A stretch of 64,000 nucleotides of DNA. Origin: Furcasterigmium furcatum (taxonomy: Eukaryota; Ascomycota; Sordariomycetes; Glomerellales; Plectosphaerellaceae). Location of the stretch: contig BCIA01000003.1 of the NCBI GenBank assembly GCA_001599815.1, forward strand, positions 496,001-560,000, written 5' to 3'. The notes beneath the pieces were generated by a model. It had not been told where the DNA came from, made no database searches, and was given only the letters and a program-made list of their open reading frames with translations. How positions within the stretch are numbered: the first letter of the stretch is position 1; each line of letters begins with the position of its first letter. Shown piece after piece: positions 10,992 to 21,968 of the stretch. The position numbers and the translations under genes are program-made.

Positions 10992-13886
10992 CTATACTAT
11001 GGACATGTGGTTCTCAAACAAGGACGTCGCCCAAAACGTGTCGTCCCACGGCTTGTCCATCATGGCCACTTCAGCCATTTCCCCTAAGTCTGCGGCTTCT
11101 CCTTCGCCACGCAGTCTTTCCGGACATATCGCCTCGAGATTGACATGCAGCGGATTCACAAATGCTTCTAGCTTGAAGGGCGCTGGCTCCTGTTCTCTGA
11201 AATCCCCGCAAAACGGTTCCGCGCACACCACGCTGCTGTCCGGTAGCGGAAGTGACGGGTCGTCCAAGTCGGACGGTGTCGAGTTCCAGAATGCAGTATC
11301 CTCGATCAGCGATTCCGTAAAACCGCCGTCTGTTTCCGTATTGGGTCCCATCATTGTTGAGCTGGTAGCGACCGGTGTCATGTCACTCGGGACTGTTGCT
11401 TTTCTTTCGGCCACGGTATCTGCTGTGTTGGATGCCGGAACATGAGCGGCGGTCTCGGTGTGAACTTGAGCATCGGCAGTCAGAGTCGGCGTCTCCCCTG
11501 TCGTCTCCCCACAAGTCTCCTGGGCCGCCGACTGTATCGTGGGCATCTCAATCAAGGGCGTTTCAGGTCTATCCGGACTTCTGCCCATGGCGAAAGACTG
11601 ATCCAACGCCGCTAGTACTCTCATGTAAAGCTGGGGTTCTTCGACAAAGACCTCGCCCCATCGTTGCGGCCACCGACTGTACGCGGATCGGCCCATCTCA
11701 TCCAAGGGACTTTCGAGCACCACCGAGCCTGATTGGGCCCTTCGAGATGCCTCTTGGCTCGTAAGCTCCCATGCAGACTCGAGAGCCCTCGTGATGAACT
11801 GAATCATGTCATCCGCACCGCCAAAGCGGCCGCTGCACGTGCTGAGAAGCTGTTTGAAGGAGGGATCATGGTCCTGGTGGGAGTTTCGCTTGTCCACAAT
11901 GGCCAAGTTCTCGTCCATGGTACTCAGGAGAAGAGGGAATGCTATGCAGGGCAGCCTAGACGTTCACCGTCAGAACTGGTGGCTTTCGCATGTTTAGAGC
12001 CCGACTCACGTAGACAGAGGCAGACTCGGGAGGAGTGCCACTTCTGAGAAGTGATCCACGATGACTTTGATCTCATCGGAGGCATCGTATAACTCTTCCT
12101 GGAGACTTCTCAGGCGCTTCGTACAGCTCTTTTCATCTGCTTTGGTGACTCGGAAGGACGTTTCTGTTACCACGGCTGTGTAGTGACACAAGGCTATCCT
12201 CGCTGCCCTGGATTCGCAAGTCAGTCCGTTGAATAAAAGGGTTCAATTTCAGATGTACGTACAGATAGTGCAGCCGGGTCATCTTTGAAAAGAGCGTGAT
12301 GGATGGATGTTGTTGGTCGGAAGACTCAGGCACGGGGAGAACCTCGCCGGCATGGCACTCCCAATCGGCGAGAGCAGATTCTGCCTGCTTGATCCTCACA
12401 GAAACGACTTGCAAGAAGCCGCATGACAGCTGTAGAAGGCTACATGGGTAAGGCGGATATATCAGAGAGAGTACTGTTGTCAGAGCATCGGCGAGCTTCA
12501 TCTGCAGTTGGAATAGCCGAATCAATGTCCTCTTTACCGACGCGACGTAGACCGAGGGCTTTTCGACTTCCTCGTCAAGAATAGACGTGACATCATCCTT
12601 CAGAAAGACGTCGTAGCTCGACGGCGTAACCAGAATAGGTCGCCGGAGACCGAGAGGTAGGATCCTGTCGCGAAGGTAGATGCACCACCAGAGGCGTCGC
12701 AGGTTCTTGTCTGCCCTCTCACCTGTCGCCAAGTGCTCTTGCTCGCTATTCTGGCGTATACTGATGCCGCTTTGTACAGCCACATTGAGCCAGGTACTTC
12801 CGGTGAAGGGAGTTGCGGCAGAAAAGTAGTGGGAAAGGAGCACTGCGCCTTGAGCCAGGGCAAGATGGTCCTTCTCCGCGCCGGAGTCGAAGATGCACTG
12901 GTCAAATGTCAGCTCGATACCAGGAGCTTGCCCCGTGGCTCAGCGGCTCTCACCTTGGCCCTCTCGTAAAACAACTGCCGCATATCTCTGGGTTGAGAAA
13001 ACCCCCATTTCCGCGCGCACTCGCTTGTGAAGTACTAACGGCATTGCTTAGCAGGCGGATGTTCCACGGAGGTGGTGACTCTTACCCCAGAGCTGGCGAA
13101 GAGAATACTCTGCAATACAAAGAGAGAGAGGTTGCGGTCGCCTGACGGCTCAAGCGGTTTCGCGTGGTACATTGACCAGACCTCGGCCTCATTGAGCATT
13201 GGCAGCGCCGGATGAACGTAGAGGAAGTACTTGCGCAAGAACTCGTCGAGCAAGGGTCTTATTGGCACAAACAGACAGCCTCGCTTTCCAAGCTCCTGGG
13301 CTTGGCTCTGAGGAACCACCGAGAGGCTTTTGAGTTCCAGGAATGAGTACGCATGAAAGTAAACTTCTGGCAGGTCTTGGCTCGTCACTCGCTCTAGCGA
13401 GGGTGGCGAGTCTGCAGTGACTGTCAGTGCGGCCCGTGTCATATTCGGCGTTGCTGTAGACTCACCTACCTCGATCTTGATCGATATGGGCGGCGATTGC
13501 GATGCTGGTGTTGGTGCACACGTGGGTTCAGGGGCGACTACCTGGCGTTTCTTCCTATGATGCTGATCAGCATACGATTTACACCCGTAGTAGGAGTCCC
13601 CGGCCCCATGAAATGAGAAGAGCAGGATGAGATGCAACGAGAAAGCATCCGTCGCCGTTCCTCGATAACGAGCTTACCTCTTCTTTCCAGAACTGAAATT
13701 TGTGCACGCCGCGTAGTCCAACCGACAATTGGTACAGGGACTGCCACTACCATTGCGGGCGAGGTCGCACCGCACTTTTCGCTGATGACAGCGAGAGCAG
13801 GCAATGACAGCCCTGCGCCGTCTCTTCGGAGTCCTCCCAACACACTGGGCCAGGGGTGCGCCCTCCGAGGTCATGTCGGTCATCAT
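10992..13886 (-). CDS. Large Zn2Cys6 transcription factor, CTF1-beta-like
   Basis: Seven exons: 13678-13886, 13466-13554, 13086-13411, 12954-13034, 12263-12897, 12010-12207 and 10992-11955, giving 833 residues. The Zn2Cys6 cluster spans residues 30-61 (CSRCHQRKVRC ... CTNCRLDYAAC). The fungal_trans middle-homology region follows, with YFLYVHPALPMLNEAEVW and WGFSQPRDMRQLFYERAK. That pattern resembles cutinase transcription factor 1 beta and related lipid or cutin-response regulators. The tail is acidic and Ser/Thr-rich, as in activation domains. The 54-nt intron at 13412-13465 is in frame, so retention would only insert residues; its GTGAGT donor and CTGAC branch argue for splicing. The start was taken at MMTDMTSE, the first in-frame ATG. 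Confidence 0.9.
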
Positions 13887-14525
13887 CTTGCCAGGGATTG
13901 ACTTCAAGTTGCATGTGGTATTCGAGTAACATCAGCATGCTGCTTGCCCAGATTCACATGACATGGCCGTACGATATCAATATGGCTCTCGATAATCGCA
14001 CTATCTTGACAACCGGGCTTTGGCCCGACACCCGACAGCTGGACTGCCGCCGGTGTCCCCGCGACGAAGTATTTTCCAGCCATGGTGGGCTTGCCGAGAC
14101 GCGACCCTCAAGACGGGTCCGGTAGAGGACGCCGCGTTTGAACAGAAGAATTCTGGTGCCGGCTCTCACTCGGGGGTCTCATGGCCCAGTTGCGGGGTTT
14201 GGACCTGGGATGGTGACTCGCGCGCATACGACACCCGACACGCGACGGGCGAGCGGTCCACCACAATTACACAATTACCTTGCTCCTACACGAATCATTT
14301 ATGGAACTGCATCGGGTATTGAACGGGCTTGTCACATTGAACTGAATTGTCTCTGGGGTTGTCGCTTTTCGCTTGTTTCCGAAGGCCGTGCATGTCCAGT
14401 CATCCATCGCCTTGTTCGGGGGACTCGACATTGGTATTCCCAGCTCACCGCTCACACAGGTGACACGATCCAGCTAACCCCCCCAGCCAAGACTCATTCG
14501 TTCCAGTCAACTCCAGTCGTTCAAC
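13887..14525. other. Divergent upstream region
   Basis: 639 bp between the CTF1-beta-like regulator (-) and the isochorismatase-like gene (+). A pyrimidine-rich stretch lies shortly before the latter's start. No other feature was recognised. Confidence 0.4.
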
Positions 14526-15495
14526 ATGGAGGTCTCGCCAAAGGCTTCGTTGATGTATGAGTCCCAAGCAGCGTCACAAGGTGATAGTAGCCAGTGAAAC
14601 TGACTTTGGGCTAGGATTTGTGACATGCAGTCCAAATTCGCAGATTCCATGTGCCACTTCGACAAAGTGTAAGTTAATTACCCTCCTGAGGTGCCGCAAT
14701 CGGATATATGGTATTGATCTCAACTTCTATTCAACAGCGAGAGCAACATCCGTGTGTTGGTGGAACTATGTAAGAGGACCGTGTACATCGTGAAACTGCA
14801 AGGCATGATCCTGTGCTCCTGACTGAACCGTGCCTTTCCCAGTCAAATTACTGTCTCTGCCAACCATCGCTACGACGCAGAACAAGGCAAAGCTTGGCGA
14901 CACCGTATCCAGTATCGCCTCGGCTCTCCCTGAAGACACCCCAAGCTTTGACAAACTACTTTTTGCCATGACTATTCCAGAAACCGTACAGTGGCTCGAG
15001 AGGATCAAGCCACAGGAAATCGTCCTTGTCGGTATCGAGACTCACATCTGTGTGGCTCAGACTGCGCTGAGTATGCCCAACCGAGCCGTCGTGTGGATCC
15101 AAAGTTGGCCGCGCGATGTGAACTCGAAAAGAGCCATGGCTAATCTGCTGTGTTGTCAGACTTGCAGAAACGAGGATTTGCAGTGACCATCGTCGCAGAC
15201 GCAGTATCCTCGTCCTCAATGGGCGAGCGGAGGACGTCGCTGAGAAGGCTCCGAGCGCTCGGCATCAATATCACCTCACTCGAAGCCTGGGCATTCAATG
15301 CCGCAGGAAGTGCCGAACATCCACGGTTCGTTTCGCTGTCCATCTGTATCAACCTCAGCTTTCATTCAATTGCGAGGAGCGTCCAGCAGCGACAGATTTC
15401 TGACAAGAATGCTACTTTCTAGATTCTCCGCAATCTCTAAGCTGCTGAAAAGCACGAAAGGATCAAGGACAGAAGCGATCAAGGCACTCTTGTGA
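14526..15495 (+). CDS. Isochorismatase-like hydrolase
   Basis: Six small exons: 14526-14554, 14615-14668, 14738-14769, 14843-15070, 15160-15325 and 15423-15495, giving 193 residues. The reading was rebuilt by matching family motifs across introns. The catalytic triad of the family is present: Asp in MICDMQSKF (about 13), Lys in PSFDKLLF (about 76) and Cys in ETHICVAQ (about 108). The last intron has an unusual GTTCGT donor but a good CTGAC branch and CTAG acceptor. Members hydrolyse isochorismate, nicotinamide-like or other amide/ether substrates. The sequence is closest in pattern to fungal cytosolic 'isochorismatase domain' proteins of unknown substrate. No signal peptide is visible. It lies divergently from the CTF1-beta-like regulator. 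Confidence 0.85.
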
Positions 15496-15667
15496 GCTGG
15501 CTCGGCCGCCTGTGGGGTTTGGAATTACCAGATATATGTACTCCGGGATTTTTGCCTACATCTGGCGACTCAATGAACGTGCTTGCTAGACCGAAAATTG
15601 ACTAGCTTTTGTATTGTCTTGCAATAGAACAGACAGGCAATCAACAAGAGTCACAGCATATCATTTA

Positions 15668-15959
15668 ACGTCCCACACCCACGACCGGGCCACCCCCCCG
15701 ACCGGGCCACCCTTTTACATCAAAAATAGCGATTTTACCCCCCCTGTTATCTCCCTAACCTTAATAGGAAATATTACGTAATTAAAATATAGTATAAACT
15801 ACTATAAGACTATAAGATATATGATCTTAAAAAAAATCTATATGTTATAAAACCTTAGAAATAAGGCCTTAAAGTCTAGAAATTTAGTTTCTATAGAAAT
15901 CCCTTACTAATTAAAAATTTAAAAAAATAGCTATATCTTTAAAACTAAAATAGATATAA
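15668..15959 (+). repeat. Left inverted-repeat arm
   Basis: This arm pairs with 16193-16484. Its outer end holds two direct copies of CGACCGGGCCACCC (15682-15695 and 15699-15712), offset by 17 bp. They are mirrored in the right arm and could be transposase-binding subrepeats. Confidence 0.8.
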
Positions 15960-16192
15960 CTTAGAGAACTTAGAAATCTATAGATTAAACTATATATAAT
16001 AGAAAGATTTTATTTAAACTTATAGAATAAAATAACTTATTAAGTTATAGTTATAAATATTTTTCCCTATATAAAATTTTCTTAAGGAAATTTTTAAAAT
16101 AACTTTATACTATATATAATTTTTTTTATAAATACAGACTTATAATATTATATTCTTTATAATATAAAATATCTAATTAGAAAGTTTCTTTA

Positions 16193-16484
16193 TTATATCT
16201 ATTTTAATTCTAAAGATATAGCTATTTTTTTAAATTTTTAATTAGTAAGGGATTTCTATAGAAACTAAATTTCTAGACTTTAAGGCCTTATTTCTAAGGT
16301 TTTATAACATATAGATTTTTTTTAAGATTATATATCTTATAGTCTTATAGTAGTTTATACTATATTTTAATTACGTAATATTTCCTATTAAGGTTAGGGA
16401 GATAACAGGGGGGGTAAAATCGCTATTTTTGGTGTAAAAGGGTGGCCCGGTCGGGGGGGTGGCCCGGTCGTGGGTGTGGGACGT
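16193..16484 (-). repeat. Right inverted-repeat arm
   Basis: Reverse complement of the left arm with a few mismatches, for example around the strings AACTAAAATAG (left) versus AATTAAAATAG. Ends GTGTGGGACGT before the TA duplication. Confidence 0.8.
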
Positions 16485-16864
16485 TACCCTTCCCAAGAAA
16501 GCAAGGCTGTAGAGAGCCTCGTCGATCGAGAATCGACATGTCCAGCTGCTTTCGTATAATACTCACATTATACCACCAGACTCCTTCGTTGGCATCACGA
16601 GCTTATCATCCCGGAATATCATAGTTGTCAGTGTTCACGATGTTGCGAATGGACCGAAGATATTTGTCTGGGAAACGCATCCCATGGAAAGATATTGGCA
16701 AACGGAGGCAGGGTGGCAACACACAGTCATAGCGTAGGACACGCACATATCAATGTTGCACTAAGGTAGGTACAGAAACAATGACATTTGAGTTTTCTGA
16801 CCTTTAAAAGTCATATCCTGCCCAGAACCGTCTCAAACCAGCCTCGGCAGAGAAAGGAAATGGC
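16485..16864. other. Gene-free interval
   Basis: 380 bp between the palindromic element and the 3' end of the ACS permease. No coding frame or repeat was recognised. Confidence 0.5.
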
Positions 16865-18679
16865 TCAGGCAATCCACCTCGTCGCCGTAGTGCCGACAAG
16901 CTTCTTGTTAAGCCTAATGTAGTGCAGCCAGAGGCCGAAGCTCATCACGGCTCCCGCGAGCAGGAAGCCCGCGTTGATGCCGTGACCCAAGCGGTAGGCG
17001 GGCCGGTCCTCTGTGCGGTAGATCCAGACACCGATGATCTGACCCGGGCCGGTGAAGGCAATGTGAAGACCGGACGCGATCGAGCCAGCAGTGGTGTTGC
17101 GGACGTTGTCCGAGACCCACGCGCAGAGGGACGGGAGGCCTGCGAATACGCCAGCGGCACTGATGCAGAGGAACGCGTATCGAGTCGCGAAGGCCTCGGC
17201 GGGGAGCGCGGCTGTTGATAGAGTGGTTAGTTAGCGAAAGTCCACGCGAAACCCGGTTGTGGTATCCGCTTACCTTGAATCACGAAGGAGACCATGCCGG
17301 CGATGAATGATCCTGTGGCAATGAGGCCTCTCATCTTGAAACGATCCGACAGGATGCCCAGCGCCATGGTGCACACGTAGGCAACAGCATAAGGCGGAAC
17401 CGTGAATAGCTGGGCCTGGAGGTCGATGTATCCCAGGCCTGCGACGATGGTGGGCGCGAAAAGCGACAGAGAAGAGACGCCAACACCGAGGCACAGGTAG
17501 ACGATGTAGTGAACCCATAGTCTGGTCTCGAGGAGTGTCTCTTTGGCATCGTCCCAGTTCAGTTTGGCGGACCTTGTGTCGTCTGTTAGCACCGTCGCTG
17601 CCCAAAGCGATTTCTGTTGGAATATTGGCTCACCCCTTGGAGCTGTTTTCTCCCAGTCGTAGAATCTGGAGTTCCTTTTCCTCTGCGGTGAGCCACTTTG
17701 CGTTCTCGGGGTAGTTGGGCATGAAGATCATCACCCAGACACCCAGAGCGACTGTTCAAAGTATATCCAGTTAATACGAGTAGTTACTCTTGGTTGGAGC
17801 ACAGAACGGAAAGCGCCAGGATGCTTACCTGAAGGGACCCCCTCCACGATAAACAGCCACCTCCAGCCCTCCAGCCCGTGGGCGCCGTTCATGTGGCCAA
17901 CGCCATAGGCAATGGCTCCGCCGAACGCGCCGGCGAGAGTCGCGCTGCAGAGGAAAATCGCGATGCGGGTGGCGCGCTCTTCCGGTTTGTACCAGAAGCT
18001 GAGCAGGAAGATCATGCCGGGGAAAACGCCAGCTTCAAAGGCTCCGAGGAAGAAGCGGAGGCTTGCGATGGCGGCGAAGGAGCTGACACCGCCAATGCCG
18101 GTGCAGATGGCCCCGAAGCCGATGATGAGAATCCCAAGCCAGCTGTCATGCCCTGTGTCAGCAACAAGTCCCGGGCAGTCGGTCTCGCCGTGCGATGGTC
18201 AACGTACATGTTCGGCTTGAAGATCTTCATTGCGAGGTTGCTGGGGGCTTCGAATAGCGAGTATGCCACCAGGAACAGCATCAATGCCACTCTGTACTCG
18301 TAGTTTGTCATGCCGGTCGAGTCCAGAAGGGTGTCGTTGGTGGTTGAGTTCATAATCCGCGCATTGCCTGTGCAGCCAAATGTTAGCAACACCTGATGCG
18401 CTGAGCGGGGAGGTTTCCAGCCTGACCAATGTTTGAACGATCTAGGTAACATAAGAGGTAAATAATCGCGGTTGTAGGCATCAGACGGATGTCGATCTTG
18501 CGGACCAGCCTGCTGTTGGTTAGCAGAGGATGGGAGGGGAGAACCTCTCTGGAACGCAGAACGTACTTGGCCTCGGCGACTGGGTCGATGCCGGCGATGG
18601 GGATGTCGTTTCTTTCAGAGTCCTCGACCATCTCCGCATCCTTGAGATCGACTTCGTCTTTGATGTGGTTTGGAGACAT
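16865..18679 (-). CDS. MFS permease, anion:cation symporter (ACS) family
   Basis: Seven exons: 18567-18679, 18427-18509, 18208-18367, 17829-18142, 17634-17751, 17274-17572 and 16865-17211, giving 477 residues. The cytosolic N-terminus is followed by the family signature KIDIRLMPTTAIIYLLCYLDRSNIGNAR and about 12 hydrophobic segments (for example MIFLLSFWYKPEERATRIAI). The architecture is that of Dal5/Tna1-like plasma-membrane permeases for carboxylates such as nicotinate, allantoate or phthalate-type acids. Intron 1 has tandem acceptors (CAGCAG, ending at 18513 or 18510) that change the protein by one residue; the downstream one was used because it gives EAKLVRKID. The gene heads the putative peroxisomal catabolic cluster and is a candidate importer of its organic-acid substrate. 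Confidence 0.92.
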
Positions 18680-19123
18680 GCTGATGGAGGGTGGCAGTTG
18701 GCGTTGTAGGTGATTGATGGAAGTGAGTCAACACTGGTACTGGAAAGCCTTGAGAACGAGTCGATCAACGAAACTGAACGCCTTTAAGTGCTTCTCGGCT
18801 CACGCTTTCACCTGGTCGTGGTCTCCAACAAGGGATGTACGTCGCGACGTCTGCGTTGCGGCGTGTGTCAACGATGCGATTTCCATCCGGCAAGTGAAGC
18901 AGAGGCCATGCGGGGGATTTTCCCCGTGGGGTAATACGCGAGAGCCGACAGACGATTCAAGTGTGAATTGGATGCTGCGGAAGATCATCTACTACTACTA
19001 ATCCTGCTTAGCTCGAATGTTTACCCCGCGGCCATCCCGGAGTCGGCGTCCCGGGTTGGCAGACGCGAGACCCGAAGACTGCGGCGTTGAGTAGTATTAT
19101 CCCGGCCGTAAGTCTTGACATTC
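18680..19123. promoter_or_regulatory. Upstream region of the ACS permease
   Basis: 444 bp between the permease start and the 3' end of the Zn2Cys6 regulator. It includes an inverted repeat CGGGG-N6-CCCCG (18911-18926), a short TACTAC tract near 18990, and a cluster of CGG/CCG triplets at 19025-19105 that could bind the neighbouring regulator. The function is inferred. Confidence 0.35.
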
Positions 19124-21587
19124 TCAGAGGACGTAGAACGAGCATCCAAAGAGCTCCTGACTCAGGAACTTGCCGTCGACACGAGCCTTGGTTGATGTTT
19201 GCCTCTCAATGACCTTCTCCAGTACCTTGGACGCCTTGAGAGCGTTTTGCACCCCCTTCTGGTCCAGGCGACACACCGGAAAGGCGTCCGCCACGTCCAC
19301 GTCGGAGGGCTGGCCCAGTGACCCCGGCTCCATGTTCGCCAGCGCCTGCAGCTGCAGGATCGCCCATTCTTGCTGCACGGGATCCGCGACCTCACAGCCG
19401 TAGATGAAGCACGTCCACATGAGGCCCGGGTGTATCACGTTGGCACTGGTCCTTCTCACGCTCCGGTCGAAGGCATAGTCCTGTTCGGACTGACCCACGC
19501 TCCGCCGCATCATATGCCCGGTCTCCTCGATGGCCTTGAGGACGATGGGACTGTGTTTGAGGGACCAGTACGCCACGCGGTGGATGTAGATGAAATGCGC
19601 CCAGAAGGTCGCTATGTAGACGCTGAAAAGACGCTCGAGCCCCTCGGCGAGATCCTCGCTCAGAAAGGCCCCGAGCTGGCTGGCGTCTAGGTTGAGGATG
19701 CCGGGCCGTCGTTGCCAGAGCTCCACGAGCTCGGCCTCGAAGTCCCTGCAGGCCTTCATGACCTCGAACTCGTCCTCGGGGGTTTCGCGGGAGCGGTGGT
19801 GCCTGTCGTGCCCGCCTATCCGCCGGGCGAAGGACATTGATGTCAGGTGAAACTCGAGCGCCGGGTGGAGGATGATGTTGAAGATGTCCATCTTGATAAC
19901 TTCGGGGGGGAGTTTGGGGGTCTCTGTCCGGCAGGCGAGGAGGTATTTGAGCTGGCTACTATGGTCGAGCTTTGGAAAGGTGTTTGCAGAGTTCGCGTCT
20001 CCCACATGTTGCCCGCGAACGCTGCTTGTGCCGGAGAGGGACATCATCTCGTCGACTTCGTCGCCCTCGTCGGCTTTGGGACGGCCTGCCTCGATGCGAG
20101 GCTGCCGGATGACCCCGAGCGCGGGTTCTGAGAAGAGGTTCGGGCCACCGAGATGGGATATCTTGGAGTCGAGGAGGTTCAGCCACCGCAGGAGATGTTT
20201 GGAGCCCTCGCCCCAGCCCTGGCCGTTGAGAAGGATTTTCTCGGCCGATTCTGAGGGAAAAGGAGGACGGTCCCGGTCGTCGTCATCGTATGCAATCTAT
20301 CAAAATTCAGTTCTGCGCCAGGAAGTCAAGCAGTTAGTCGGAACGTACCTCAAACCACGCCAGCAGAAAGACGGCAATTAGAAGGTCCTGACTCTTGACC
20401 ACCCAGTCATTCCGAAGAAGCTGCATTTGCAAACACCGACAAGCAGACTGCTGCATGTGGACCGCTACGAGCTTGTAGTTGTAGCGGTTGATGCTGGACT
20501 GGAAGGGCAGGTCTACCGAGGAGAGCAGCGCCGTCAGAGCATACAATGGCAGGGTCACGAGCTCGCTTTGGCCACGCGCTTTCCGCAGGACGTATGGCTT
20601 GATTTTCACCCATCCTAGAGGATCGACGCCCGCGAGCGACGCTGGGGGCCTGATGTCGCGATCAAAGTGATTCAGGAGCATCTCCTTCTGGGTGGTCGAA
20701 AGTGTTGGCTCGCTGAGCGGTGCAAAGGACCGCGCCTCGCCCTCTCTGTTGGTGCTGGCTGCTCTCTCCTGGATGAGTCCATGTTCATGCCCGTTGGCCG
20801 AAACATCGGCCGACATGCTGGTGGACGATACTCCAGTGTCTGCGGGGAACATGACAGTACTATCAGGCAGATTCCCAAACCAGGACTGACCCGCGTTGTC
20901 ATGGTGGCTGAAATTGCCCACGTCCGGGGAATTCTCGAACGCCAGGGAGATGAAGGGAAACGGCGGATCGGGCACCGGGTGATAGTCTGTGAACCGCTCA
21001 AGGAAGCAGTCCTGCCAGGCGTAGGTCTTGTCGCCGCTGACCGAGGGGTTGGCGGCTGGGAGGTTGACCATGCTGACGATGGATTTGGTCTGCATTGCGG
21101 CAACAGATTCGCTGGAGGTGGTCGCGCCGATCATGCCTTGCTGGCTATGGCCCCCGAAACCTGGCGACAGGTTGGTGGACGCGTGGCTCAGTGCCCTAGA
21201 CTCTTCGTGATGGTGTTGACTGCGTGCGACCTGGTCTCCCTGAGTGTCAACCAGCAGAGGGACGGTGATGGTGTCTGGGAGGAGGAGGCCCTCTGCCTCG
21301 TTCGCTCGAGGGGTGCGCTGGGCCTCTTCGTCGCCCGTCCCAGTCAAGGAAGCCGTTGGACTACTGTCGTGGTCTCTCCCGCTGACGTTGGTGGGCTTCT
21401 GCCGCCGTCGGTGAGGTGGCTGATAGACACAGTCGAGGTCGAGTCGTGTGCAATGGCCGCAGACTGGACGGACCTCATCGCAGCGCACCCGACGCAGCTT
21501 GCAGGTCTGGCAGCCCAGCTTTGACCGGGGGCCGGACCGCCCGAGGCTCTTGGAGTGGCGTCTGTTGACTCCTTGAGAAGATGGCAT
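19124..21587 (-). CDS. Zn2Cys6 transcription factor of the catabolic cluster
   Basis: Two exons, 20349-21587 and 19124-20296, separated by a 52-nt intron, encode 803 residues. The start MPSSQGVNRR was used; the in-frame codon upstream is GTG. The zinc cluster has Cys at 26, 29, 36, 43, 46 and 53 (CQTCKLRRVRC ... CGHC ... C). Then come a ~200-residue Ser/Asp/Gln-rich linker and the helical regulatory region of the fungal_trans_2 type (LTTTQKEMLLNHFDRD; LLIAVFLLAWFE across the intron). The C-terminal half includes FSVYIATFWAHFIYIHRVAYW. It lies between the permease and the thiolase, in the same orientation, so it is the natural candidate for their pathway-specific regulator. Confidence 0.92.
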
Positions 21588-21968
21588 GGTGTTCGTCACC
21601 GGAGAACCGGCTGTATCATGGGAGAGGGATCGAGGAAGCCTGAACTGTTGATGACTTGCGTGCCATTGTTCCCGACTCCTGAGAAGAGCACTTCTCCCCC
21701 GCAGACATCCTGGGATCTACTACTACCATTGTAGTATAGGCTACTTTATTAGCGTTGGACCTTGCTATCTTGGTGCCAATGGCCCATAATATGAGGATGG
21801 CTGGATCCGACAAAATAGAACCCCCCTGGGCCCTTTTTGAACCGTCATCCTTGCCTACTGCCCAGCTCAATGTTGTAAGCATACTTCGCTGCTGTATTAT
21901 ACCGCATCTGGCGCCTTCGTGTATTCATATTGTCATCTATAGGCTATGGCACCTTGTTTCATGCACAA
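21588..21968. other. Upstream region of the Zn2Cys6 gene
   Basis: 381 bp between the regulator start and the thiolase stop. A TACTACTACC tract with a nearby TAGTATA string lies at 21717-21740. Nothing else was recognised. Confidence 0.4.

Larger units (their letters stand above)
15668..16484. mobile_element. Palindromic AT-rich MITE-like element with TA target duplication
   Basis: An 817-bp element whose ends are exact inverted copies starting ACGTCCCACACCCACGACC. It is flanked on both sides by TA (15666-15667 and 16485-16486), the duplication expected of Tc1/mariner/pogo-type transposition. The outer ~50 bp are GC-rich and the interior is strongly AT-dominated. The two halves mirror each other for about 290 bp each, with few, mostly transition, differences. 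No transposase frame is present, so it is non-autonomous. The AT-rich core could reflect repeat-induced point mutation or an original AT-rich MITE. Nearby genes are intact. Confidence 0.85.

Noticed and set aside
15668..16484. Centromere, replication origin or telomere-like DNA
   Set aside because: The AT-rich block is short, bounded by exact inverted tips and a TA duplication, and flanked by ordinary genes, so a transposon explains it better.
20667..21524. 285-codon plus-strand frame
   Set aside because: Antisense to the Zn2Cys6 regulator; the sense strand carries the Cys6 cluster in the same place.
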